A stretch of DNA of 21,841 nt from positions 1 to 21,841 of the IMG/VR virus record IMGVR_UViG_3300033149_000281; one strand, given 5' to 3'. The position numbers and the translations under genes are program-made. The notes beneath the pieces were generated by a model that was not told the origin of the DNA, did no database searches, and was given only the letters and a program-made list of their open reading frames with translations. Shown here one piece after another: positions 1 through 6,315 of this stretch. The number at the start of each line of letters is the position of its first letter. The first letter of the stretch is position 1. Source of the stretch: a virus.

Positions 1-39
1 TACGTATGGAATGCAATTATTAATTAAACCAAAACAAAG

Positions 40-207
40 ATGATGAGTAAAGAAAAAAAGATATACACATACGGATGTAATAGCTGCGAGGAGACATATG
101 AGTTCTCTCACGCACAGTCGTACAAGAACTGCAACAAGTGTGAGGAGAGGGGAGAGATACGTCTACGATCAATCGAGGTAATTGATGAGGAGGTAGACGA
201 TGAATAA
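40..207 (+). CDS. Small zinc-ribbon protein (55 aa)
   Basis: A short complete ORF beginning with two adjacent ATGs (40 and 43). The product has two Cys-x2-Cys knuckles, C13/C16 (CNSC) and C31/C34 (CNKC), which is the pattern of a small zinc ribbon, followed by an acidic tail rich in Glu and Asp. The A-rich leader before it (about 16-39) has no Shine-Dalgarno sequence, as in other genes here. Its stop codon overlaps the ATG of the next gene (200), so the two are probably co-translated. Small zinc ribbons in phage early regions often bind nucleic acid or host transcription factors, but nothing here fixes the role; function is unknown. Confidence 0.7.
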   Translation: MMSKEKKIYTYGCNSCEETYEFSHAQSYKNCNKCEERGEIRLRSIEVIDEEVDDE

Positions 208-334
208 ATTTCACATATGCTACATGATAGGCGAGAACCTATGCACTGGAGAGACGATCAATGCGTTAAGTTACCAAGACGCAATTAAAAAGTTTGGTAA
301 GGATTGTAACATTATATACATATCTAAGTTATGA
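200..334 (+). CDS. Small hypothetical protein (44 aa)
   Basis: Unrecognised 44-residue protein starting inside the end of the zinc-ribbon gene (8-base overlap) and ending with an ATGA overlap with the next gene, both signs of translational coupling. It has three cysteines and a central segment INALSYQDAIKKF followed by a hydrophobic beta-like stretch (IIYI). The same order, an 'AL-Y' helix and then a short hydrophobic strand, occurs in the following gene product, so the two could be diverged tandem copies, although the resemblance is weak. No signal peptide or membrane helix is visible. Confidence 0.55.
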   Translation: MNKFHICYMIGENLCTGETINALSYQDAIKKFGKDCNIIYISKL

Positions 335-516
335 CACACAACAAATCATTCGCACTGACATTCACCCTGAACGGTGAGAAGTCATACACAAAAATACACT
401 GCGAGGACGACCTAACGGCACTCAACTACTTCAACTTCTTCTTCCCAGAGGCAGTGTTGATAGACATAGAGGAGAGTAAAGTGCAAATAGTCATCGAGGA
501 GATAAATCAAAACTAA
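331..516 (+). CDS. Small acidic hypothetical protein (61 aa)
   Basis: A 61-residue acidic protein whose ATG overlaps the stop of the upstream gene (ATGA at 331-334). It reads as alternating beta and alpha: an N-terminal strand pair (SFALTFTL), a helix with an aromatic patch (NYFNFFF), and C-terminal strands (VLIDI and VQIVI). The small alternating fold, acidity and position in a chain of coupled genes fit the small host-modifying proteins common in phage early regions. No family is recognised and no catalytic motif is visible. Confidence 0.65.
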   Translation: MTHNKSFALTFTLNGEKSYTKIHCEDDLTALNYFNFFFPEAVLIDIEESKVQIVIEEINQN

Positions 517-517
517 T

Positions 518-691
518 ATGATATCAATAACTTCAATACTAACATTCGGCCTATCGCTCTGGCTTTTACATCTGGCGATGGACAACATACTGAGCATAGC
601 CGTCAGGTCGATTGTTATACCAACGCTAATGTGTTGTATGTTCGGCTCATGCATCGCATTATTTTTATCAATTTTAAATTTAATAGTATGA
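518..691 (+). CDS. Small two-helix membrane protein (57 aa)
   Basis: A 57-residue, almost wholly hydrophobic protein, too short for most gene callers. Two likely membrane helices lie at about residues 3-20 and 30-56, separated by a short turn containing Asp, Asn and Arg. It starts one base after the previous stop and ends in an ATGA overlap (688-691) with the start of the exported protein that follows, so the two are probably made together and may act together at the inner membrane and periplasm. Size and topology would suit a holin-like or superinfection-exclusion protein, but no endolysin is next to it, so the role stays open. Confidence 0.6.
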   Translation: MISITSILTFGLSLWLLHLAMDNILSIAVRSIVIPTLMCCMFGSCIALFLSILNLIV

Positions 692-1077
692 AAAATGTAA
701 TTTTAATTATGGTGCTGATGTTCAGCACTAATTCAATAGCACAACCATTTAATGTCCCAAAAGGGTTTACATACATGGGCGATGCAGAGTATCTATGCAG
801 AGCAGACGATAAGGCCGAAGCCATAGATATATGCAGAAAGGTATATGACTTCTATGACGTCAATATGGATGACTTTGACGTAGATAAAAACTCAAAGGTT
901 TTGATTTTTAAATACCTTAATAGTGACAGAAAGAAACACGTTTACATACTGTTTGCTGTAGAGTACAAGGATGACTATGACGTGGTACTGAGAGAGATAA
1001 AGGATAAAGATACCTACTTCTTTAGCTATGATGACTATGACGGATATACCTATGACCTAATATACAGGAAACAATGA
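688..1077 (+). CDS. Exported Asp/Tyr-rich hypothetical protein (129 aa)
   Basis: The open frame extends upstream to 631, but the start at 688 is preferred. It makes the ATGA overlap with the membrane-protein gene and places a good Sec signal peptide at the N terminus: a Lys at residue 2, a hydrophobic core (VILIMVLMF), then a signal peptidase I-like site ending SIA before Gln. The predicted mature domain of about 110 residues is rich in Asp and Tyr, with repeated DDYD-type segments near the C terminus, and has two cysteines. It should act in the periplasm or at the envelope. It resembles no family I recognise; its pairing with a small membrane protein suggests an envelope or superinfection role. 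Confidence 0.7.
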   Translation: MKNVILIMVLMFSTNSIAQPFNVPKGFTYMGDAEYLCRADDKAEAIDICRKVYDFYDVNMDDFDVDKNSKVLIFKYLNSDRKKHVYILFAVEYKDDYDVVLREIKDKDTYFFSYDDYDGYTYDLIYRKQ

Positions 1078-1460
1078 AGGCCTGGGATGACTTGGTAAAT
1101 GACGAGGAAAAGTCATTATACTGGACAGAAAACAGCGACTGGTATCTGGACATGGGTGTCAAGATAGAGAAGTTTCACGAGGATGGACGTATAGAGATAA
1201 AGAACGTGATGACCAGGACGGATAAGTTTGAGGATGTAGAAGGAAAGAGTCTTAAGGTATTTAAGGATGAGGGATGGTTCATGGGATGTGTTAAGCTAAA
1301 CATAGAAGTTCATCAACGTAAACTACTGAGAACAAACGAGTTAATACGCATAGGCATATCCAACGGTAATGAGAAGGTGGTAGACATGTTCAAGCGCAGG
1401 AGAGAGGATCTCCAAAAAAAAATCCACAAATACCGTAACTTATTAACAAATAATTATTAA
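1074..1460 (+). CDS. Hypothetical protein with basic C-terminal helix (128 aa)
   Basis: Starts by ATGA overlap with the stop of the exported protein. The product is 128 residues, cytosolic by appearance. The N-terminal half looks like a small beta-rich domain (repeated short strands such as VKIEKF and GRIEIKNVM). The C-terminal third is a strongly basic helix (FKRRREDLQKKIHKYR) that could bind nucleic acid or form a coiled coil. It is the last gene of the coupled small-gene run; a 26-base A/T-rich gap follows. No known family or catalytic motif is recognised. Confidence 0.7.
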   Translation: MKAWDDLVNDEEKSLYWTENSDWYLDMGVKIEKFHEDGRIEIKNVMTRTDKFEDVEGKSLKVFKDEGWFMGCVKLNIEVHQRKLLRTNELIRIGISNGNEKVVDMFKRRREDLQKKIHKYRNLLTNNY

Positions 1461-1486
1461 TATTGTAACCCCTAATTTAATTTAAT

Positions 1487-1978
1487 ATGCACTGGAGAAA
1501 TTTAATGAAAGACAACAAGTACCTCGGATCATGGGACTTGGAGGTCAATGGAAAATATGAGCCCAAGCTGGTAACTATCAAGAAAATATACCAAGACGTC
1601 TTCGTAGGCGAGATGGGTAAGGAGGACAAGGTCTTCCTGATGATGAATGAGTTCGACAAGCCAATGGTTTGCAACCGATCAAACTTCAAGAGGTTGGAGA
1701 AGTTCTTTGGAACATTCGACTACAACGAGTACATCGGTAAGCAGATCGTCCTAAACACCGAGAAGGTCAAGTCACCGCAGGGAATGGTAGACGCACTGCG
1801 TTTTAGCACCAGGCCACTGCCTAAGAAGACCAAGAAGGTACTGACAGATGATCAGATGGAGAAGGCGGCTGAGTCCGTATCAAACGGACGGTCAACACTG
1901 GCAAAGATATCTGCCGTTTACGAACTGAGTGATTCACAAATTAAAACCTTGAAAGATGCTGAAAATAAGAGCAAGTAA
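1487..1978 (+). CDS. Conserved phage protein next to the recombination exonuclease
   Basis: A 163-residue protein whose core (YLGSWDL, then alternating strands, then an IGKQIVL segment and 'VDALRF') matches a family often seen in phages directly upstream of a PD-(D/E)XK exonuclease and SSB. That recollection is from general knowledge; no search was possible. The C-terminal 50 residues look helical and include a possible helix-turn-helix (about 123-155: TLAKISAVYELSDSQIKTL). The true start may be the second ATG at 1505 (MKDNKYLGSW), where homologues usually begin. It overlaps the exonuclease gene by 23 bases. A role in recombination, such as an annealing or nuclease-partner protein, is inferred from position only. 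Confidence 0.75.
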   Translation: MHWRNLMKDNKYLGSWDLEVNGKYEPKLVTIKKIYQDVFVGEMGKEDKVFLMMNEFDKPMVCNRSNFKRLEKFFGTFDYNEYIGKQIVLNTEKVKSPQGMVDALRFSTRPLPKKTKKVLTDDQMEKAAESVSNGRSTLAKISAVYELSDSQIKTLKDAENKSK

Positions 1979-2720
1979 ATGTGCGGCCTTATTTACAGGT
2001 ACGGACGGCCTTACTGAAAAGCAGATGGAGGCCCTTTACGTGCTGATGAATAAGCCCAAACTTACAGAAAACCAGGCGGCCAAGCGTGATGAGTTGATAG
2101 CCAAGCGTGACGCACCAATAACATTGGGAGAGGGTGCCAGGACATTGATAGAAGAGGCCATCGATGAGGTAATGTACGAGTATAGTTTATCTATTGACAG
2201 GAGAGAGATGACGAAGGGAACGGATGTTGAGGACGAGTCTATCGAGATATACAACAGAATCTTCTTCACTGACTACCGTAAGATGGAGGAGTTCGACGAC
2301 CACTACTCACTTAGCTTTCTGTTTGCATCAGGTCACCCTGACATTGTTGATTGTGAAAGACTTAAGGTGATAGACATTAAGTCTAGCTGGTCAAAGAAGA
2401 CGTTCCCAAAACGTCCGCCAAAGAGCTCGGCATACGAGTGGCAGGTAAAGATGTACCTATACATGCTTACCAAGAAGACTGGAAAGCACTGGTCTGATGG
2501 TGAGATTGCCTACATACTCACGACCACTCCTGAGGAGTTGATACCTGATCATGAGGATGACAGTCTGCACTACATGGACGCACTGGAGGATAACCTACGT
2601 GCAACTATAGTAAAGATAGAGCTGACTGAGGATGACATCAAGCACATGGATGCGAGGATGTTTGCGGCAGAGATGTACGCAAAAGAATATGTAAATTTTT
2701 TAACAACCAAAAACAAATAA
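1956..2720 (+). CDS. YqaJ/RecE-like PD-(D/E)XK exonuclease
   Basis: A 254-residue nuclease of the lambda-exonuclease/YqaJ superfamily. The catalytic signature is present in order: E94 in the helix before the core (TKGTDVEDESIEIY), D129 in GHPDIVD, the D140-I-K142 strand motif (VIDIKS), and Q163 in the helix YEWQVKMYLYM. The N-terminal 'RASKCAALFTG' resembles the DNA-entry segment of phage YqaJ nucleases. Such enzymes degrade one strand of linear duplex DNA to give single-stranded ends for annealing recombination. It overlaps the upstream conserved gene and is one base from the SSB gene, forming a compact recombination module. Length is normal for the family, and all catalytic residues are intact. 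Confidence 0.88.
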   Translation: MLKIRASKCAALFTGTDGLTEKQMEALYVLMNKPKLTENQAAKRDELIAKRDAPITLGEGARTLIEEAIDEVMYEYSLSIDRREMTKGTDVEDESIEIYNRIFFTDYRKMEEFDDHYSLSFLFASGHPDIVDCERLKVIDIKSSWSKKTFPKRPPKSSAYEWQVKMYLYMLTKKTGKHWSDGEIAYILTTTPEELIPDHEDDSLHYMDALEDNLRATIVKIELTEDDIKHMDARMFAAEMYAKEYVNFLTTKNK

Positions 2721-2721
2721 A

Positions 2722-3066
2722 ATGAGTAATCAATTTAAAATGAAAGGTGTCGTGGAAAAGATCTTCGACACAGAACACGTAAGTGAAAAGTTTAAGAAGA
2801 GAACATTTGTACTGAACGATCAGGCAGAGAAGTATCCACAAACCATATCGTTCCAGACGGTGCAGGATAAGACGACACTTTTAGACTCTATTATAGAGGG
2901 TCAAGAGGTAGAGGTATCGTTCAACCTTCGAGGACGTGAGTGGACATCACCAGATGGTGAGGTTAAGTACTTCAACACACTAGAGGCATGGAGAATAGAG
3001 GGATCCTCTGAACCAGCTCCACAGCCAGTTACAACTGAAGAGAAGGACGGAGATCTTCCGTTCTAG
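2722..3066 (+). CDS. ssb: DUF3127-type single-stranded DNA-binding protein
   Basis: A 114-residue protein that looks like an OB-fold SSB of the DUF3127 type typical of Bacteroidota and their phages: an N-terminal 'MKGVVEKIFDTE' strand, 'KRTFVLND' and 'TISFQTVQDK' strands, then a 'VEVSFNLRGREW' core and 'LEAWRIE' as the last strand. The C terminus is a Pro/Thr/Glu-rich linker ending in the acidic tip DGDLPF, the classic SSB tail that recruits replication and repair proteins. It directly follows the exonuclease, with which it should protect and hand over ssDNA. A structured region and an intrinsic terminator come just after its stop codon. Confidence 0.82.
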   Translation: MSNQFKMKGVVEKIFDTEHVSEKFKKRTFVLNDQAEKYPQTISFQTVQDKTTLLDSIIEGQEVEVSFNLRGREWTSPDGEVKYFNTLEAWRIEGSSEPAPQPVTTEEKDGDLPF

Positions 3067-3191
3067 GCATTGTGTTTTCATGATGAAAGCAGTTAGGGTT
3101 CTGCTGGTTAGCTGACCATACTCAGTAAAAACTCTGTAGCATCGGCTGTATGGTAGTCGGTGCTTTTTTATAAACAATTAAATTAAATATT
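3067..3191 (+). ncRNA. Structured intergenic region, candidate small or regulatory RNA
   Basis: This is the largest gap in the window, 125 bases between the SSB and GldL genes, and it is clearly structured. Three hairpins follow one another: TTTCAT/ATGAAA (3076-3081 with 3083-3088, single-base loop), AGCAG/CTGCT (3088-3092 with 3101-3105), and the terminator stem at 3138-3164. The segment ACCATAC (3115-3121) is an exact complement of the whole terminator loop GTATGGT (3148-3154). Such an arrangement could be a 3' UTR-derived small RNA, an attenuator with an alternative fold, or simply a stable 3' end for the SSB message. That it is an independent RNA is inference. Confidence 0.4.
3138..3169 (+). 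terminator. Strong intrinsic terminator after ssb
   Basis: A 10-base-pair stem AGCATCGGCT/AGTCGGTGCT (two G-U wobbles, no mismatch) closes the 7-base loop GTATGGT and runs straight into six T residues (3164-3169). This is a textbook Rho-independent terminator for + strand transcription. It sits in the middle of the early operon, so genes beyond it (GldL, primase) need read-through, antitermination or their own promoter; I see no clear Bacteroidota promoter between the T-tract and the next start. Confidence 0.85.
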
Positions 3192-3737
3192 ATGAGTAAT
3201 ACTAAAAGTTTTTTTGAAAGTAAGTCATGGAAAAATATCATGAAGTACATATACGGATTAGGAGCAGCAGTTGTTATTATGGGTGCATTGTTTAAAATTA
3301 TGCACTGGCCATTTGCTTCTGAAATGTTGATTGTCGGTTTAAGTACAGAAGCATTAATATTTGTAATGTCTGTCATGGAACCAGTTCATCTGGATAAAGA
3401 TTGGTCTAGGGTTTTCCCAGAGCTAGAGGACACCGAAGGTAAAGGTGTTGATGAAATTGAAGGTGTAGGTCTTTATGACTTATTACAGACATCAAGTGGA
3501 AGTAATATAAATCCTATCAATGAATTAAATGACATTGATGTGGTTAATTTAAAAGAATCTATAAATGATTTGTCTGAAAAAATTAAAGATATATCATCTT
3601 CTTTAAACACAATTTCAGATGATCTTACGACATCTTCCTTGCATACACATACTTATAAAAAGTCTATGGAAGATTTATCGTATACCTTAAAAGATATAAA
3701 CACTAAGTACAGTTCGATGTTAAATATTTTTAAGTAG
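3192..3737 (+). CDS. gldL: Phage-encoded GldL homologue (gliding/T9SS motor stator-like)
   Basis: A 181-residue homologue of GldL, the inner-membrane ring protein that with GldM forms the proton-driven motor of gliding and type 9 secretion in Bacteroidota. Two membrane helices (about 19-37 and 44-62) carry the family signature YGLGAAVVIMGALFKIMHWP, then MLIVGLSTEALIF and MEPVH, followed by the typical D-W-(S)-x-V-(F/Y)-PEL. The protonatable residues known to matter in F. johnsoniae GldL (Y13, K27, H30, E49, E59, from memory) align with Y21, K35, H38, E53 and E63. The C terminus has the family's coiled coil and an ending like 'L..IN..Y..ML'. It is full length or nearly so. No GldM is in the window. 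The gene is more AT-rich and prefers GAA and ATT codons, unlike its neighbours, suggesting recent acquisition from a host. Confidence 0.92.
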   Translation: MSNTKSFFESKSWKNIMKYIYGLGAAVVIMGALFKIMHWPFASEMLIVGLSTEALIFVMSVMEPVHLDKDWSRVFPELEDTEGKGVDEIEGVGLYDLLQTSSGSNINPINELNDIDVVNLKESINDLSEKIKDISSSLNTISDDLTTSSLHTHTYKKSMEDLSYTLKDINTKYSSMLNIFK

Positions 3738-3743
3738 ATAACT

Positions 3744-3974
3744 ATGGAATATTTTTCATCACGTACAGATAAACTTGAGAAGAGAGACAAGGTGATCGAG
3801 ACCTTGAAGGCTCATTATGACAAAAGAAGTAGTGATGGTATCATCAAGTATGATACCACACTACATGAAAATAATGAGGATGACTTCCTTGTGCATCTGC
3901 TAGAAGAGTTGATGGATGCTACGGCATATATTACTAAACTTTTAATGCAGAGAAAGAATGATAACATACTTTAA
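3744..3974 (+). CDS. Small helical hypothetical protein (76 aa)
   Basis: A 76-residue acidic, helical protein 6 bases after gldL and overlapping the primase start by 17 bases. The codon style matches the phage core genes rather than gldL, so it belongs to the replication operon and is probably the original neighbour of ssb. The C-terminal helix HLLEELMDATAYITKLL recalls the Glu/Asp helix of small phage proteins related to MazG-like nucleotide pyrophosphohydrolases, but the protein is too short for a complete MazG fold and no second acidic motif is clear. I leave it without a function. Confidence 0.7.
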   Translation: MEYFSSRTDKLEKRDKVIETLKAHYDKRSSDGIIKYDTTLHENNEDDFLVHLLEELMDATAYITKLLMQRKNDNIL

Positions 3975-6312
3975 GACAATAAGCGAGACAGATAAGCCCT
4001 ACCACATAGACATAGATAGGGCGATAGATAGGATACGTGAAGGATCTTCAAAGGATTTAGTAGGTCAGGTTAGGTTAGAGGGAGATAAAGATGGTAGGAA
4101 TAAGTTAAAAAAACAACTCCCTGCCATCTGCTTCTCTGGTACCTTTTCAGATAGGCGTGACAGCTCCATTATTGAGCACAGTGGAATAATGTGCCTGGAC
4201 TTCGATGGATTCAGGGACGAGCAACACCTACACTCAAAGAGGTTGGAGCTGATGGAGGACGAGTTTACGTACTGTCTATTCACATCTCCATCTGGCAATG
4301 GTATCAAGACCCTGGTGCGTATACCTAAGGATGCTAAGAATCATAAAAAATATTTTAAGGCACTTGAGAAGTACTACGCATGCGATGAGTTCGACACCTC
4401 GTGCAAGAACATTTCCAGGGTATGCTACGAGAGTTATGACCCTGACATATATGTCAATGAGCTCTCATCTGTATGGAAGGACATGGAGAAGGAGACTGAG
4501 TTTGTAACCAAGTCAAAGGCAACCATAAAGATATCAGATAGCAACGAGATCATACGCAGGCTCTCATTATGGTGGGACAAGAAGTATGGTATGATCCAGG
4601 GTCAGAAGAATAACAACCTTTTTATTTTGGCGTCCGCACTGAATGAGTTTGGGATCAATCAAGACGAGGCATTTACTACTCTGAACTCATACGACTCAAC
4701 TGGTGAGAAGTCTTCGGAGATTATGGCTATAGTACGTAGTGCTTACAAGAATATATCTGGTCACAACACTAAGTTCTACGAGGACGTAGACAAGACATCT
4801 GCCATAGCCAGAGACATAAAGATGGGCGTACCCATTTCTGAGATAAAGGACAGTAATCAGGATGTTGATGTCGATGAGGTCGCTAAGACTGTAGACTTCA
4901 ATGAGTTTTGGATAAAGAACAGTAAGGGGAAGATTGATCTTGTACCTCATCTGTTTAGATTATACTTGCAGGACAATGGTTTCTACAAGTACTACCCCGT
5001 AGGTAGCAATAACTTTGTATTCGTCAGGGTGATTGACAACACCATATCTGACGTTAACGAGGATATGATAAAGGACTTCGTACTTGACTTCCTTCTAGGT
5101 ATCGACGACATGTCGGTATACAACTTCTTCGCACTCAATACAAAGTTTTTTCAGGAGACATTTTTAAATTATGTCTCAAGGATAGAGACAGACTTCATGG
5201 TTGATAACAATGATGAGGCTTATTTGTACTACCGAAACTGTGCTGTAAAGGTCACAAGGGATAGCGTAGAAACCATTTCTTATAAGAACCTAAAAGGACA
5301 TGTATGGGAGAAGCAAAAGATAGATAGGGACTTTATAAAGTCTGATTTTAAGGATTCAGAGTTCAGGTACTTCATTAAGAATATATCTGGAGACAGATCT
5401 GATAGCACAAGGTCTATGGAGAGTACTCTTGGATACCTTATGCACTCACACAAGCCAGCAAGCTACTGCCCTGCCGTCATACTGAATGACGAGATCATAT
5501 CTGATCATCCTGAGGGTGGAACTGGTAAGGGTATATTTGTCAAGTCGATAAGTCACATCAAGAAGATGGTTATAATTGACGGAAAGGGATTTTCATTTCA
5601 AAAGTCTTTCCCGTACCAGAGGGTACAGGTAGACACACAGACACTTGTGTTTGATGACGTCGCAAAGAATTTTGACTTCGAGAGACTTTTCTCTGTAATC
5701 ACAGAGGGCATTACCCTTGAGAAGAAGAACAAGGACGAGATACACATACCTTTCGAATACTCTCCAAAGATTGTTATAACTACAAACTATGCAATCAAGG
5801 GTGCTGGTAATAGCTTCGAGAGACGTAAGTGGGACCTGGAGTTCAAGCAGTACTATACTAAAAGCTTCACGCCTGAGAGTGACTTTGGCCACATGCTATT
5901 CAGCGAGTGGACAGATTCTGAATGGTCAAAGTTTGACAACTACATGATAGACAACCTTCAGCTATATTTGAAGAGTGGTCTTGTTGTATGCGAGTTCAAG
6001 AACCTTAAGGTTAGAAACTTTATTGCTGAAACTAATTCAGACTTCTGGGAGTGGGCTGACGGTAAGGATAACTACTACACGAACAAAGGTTCGGCAAGCC
6101 TGGGTATGGATCTTTACAACAACTTTACTGAGGAGTATCCAGACTATGGACCGTATGGAAAGTTCAAGCTTTCTCATAGTAAGTTTTACAAGTGGCTTGA
6201 TAGCTTTGGTAAGTTTAAGTACGATACCAAGCCGATTATAACCAGGAATGCGGCTGGAAAGATGATAGAATTTATAGAAACTGAGCCTGAACAGGTGAAA
6301 CTAAACTTTTAA
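3958..6312 (+). CDS. Primase-helicase: BT4734/VirE_N-type primase domain plus SF3 helicase
   Basis: A 784-residue replication protein that should prime and unwind phage DNA. Residues about 1-170 form a BT4734-like/VirE N-terminal domain typical of Bacteroidota elements, with a DxD pair (D81, D83 in CLDFDGF), the turn SPSGNGIK (110-117) and SRVCYESYDPDIY (153-165); this order resembles primase-polymerase active sites. A helical linker (about 190-265) resembles a primase C-terminal domain. The helicase core is SF3: Walker A GGTGKG (520-525, K524), Walker B FDD (D566, D567), motif C with N610 (VITTNY), and arginine finger R622/R623 (FERRKWDLEF). The C-terminal 100 residues look winged-helix-like. 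All key residues are intact. It overlaps the upstream gene and is 3 bases from the SNF2 helicase. Confidence 0.88.
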   Translation: MITYFKTISETDKPYHIDIDRAIDRIREGSSKDLVGQVRLEGDKDGRNKLKKQLPAICFSGTFSDRRDSSIIEHSGIMCLDFDGFRDEQHLHSKRLELMEDEFTYCLFTSPSGNGIKTLVRIPKDAKNHKKYFKALEKYYACDEFDTSCKNISRVCYESYDPDIYVNELSSVWKDMEKETEFVTKSKATIKISDSNEIIRRLSLWWDKKYGMIQGQKNNNLFILASALNEFGINQDEAFTTLNSYDSTGEKSSEIMAIVRSAYKNISGHNTKFYEDVDKTSAIARDIKMGVPISEIKDSNQDVDVDEVAKTVDFNEFWIKNSKGKIDLVPHLFRLYLQDNGFYKYYPVGSNNFVFVRVIDNTISDVNEDMIKDFVLDFLLGIDDMSVYNFFALNTKFFQETFLNYVSRIETDFMVDNNDEAYLYYRNCAVKVTRDSVETISYKNLKGHVWEKQKIDRDFIKSDFKDSEFRYFIKNISGDRSDSTRSMESTLGYLMHSHKPASYCPAVILNDEIISDHPEGGTGKGIFVKSISHIKKMVIIDGKGFSFQKSFPYQRVQVDTQTLVFDDVAKNFDFERLFSVITEGITLEKKNKDEIHIPFEYSPKIVITTNYAIKGAGNSFERRKWDLEFKQYYTKSFTPESDFGHMLFSEWTDSEWSKFDNYMIDNLQLYLKSGLVVCEFKNLKVRNFIAETNSDFWEWADGKDNYYTNKGSASLGMDLYNNFTEEYPDYGPYGKFKLSHSKFYKWLDSFGKFKYDTKPIITRNAAGKMIEFIETEPEQVKLNF

Positions 6313-6315
6313 GAT

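Noticed and set aside
631-687. Extended start at 631 for the exported protein
   Set aside because: It would bury the signal peptide 19 residues inside the protein and overlap most of the end of the membrane-protein gene, while the start at 688 gives the ATGA overlap seen repeatedly in this operon.
1461-1486. Promoter in the A/T-rich gap before the conserved recombination gene
   Set aside because: TAATTTAA resembles a -7 box, but no TTTG or TTG lies at the required 19-21 base spacing.
3067-3165. tRNA or tmRNA-like gene in the gap after ssb
   Set aside because: Hairpins are present but no cloverleaf with a T-arm (GGTTCRA) or matching acceptor stem could be traced.
3744-3974. MazG-type nucleotide pyrophosphohydrolase
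   Set aside because: Only one Glu/Asp helix resembling the EExxD part is present; the second acidic helix of the family is missing at 76 residues, so the call was not made.
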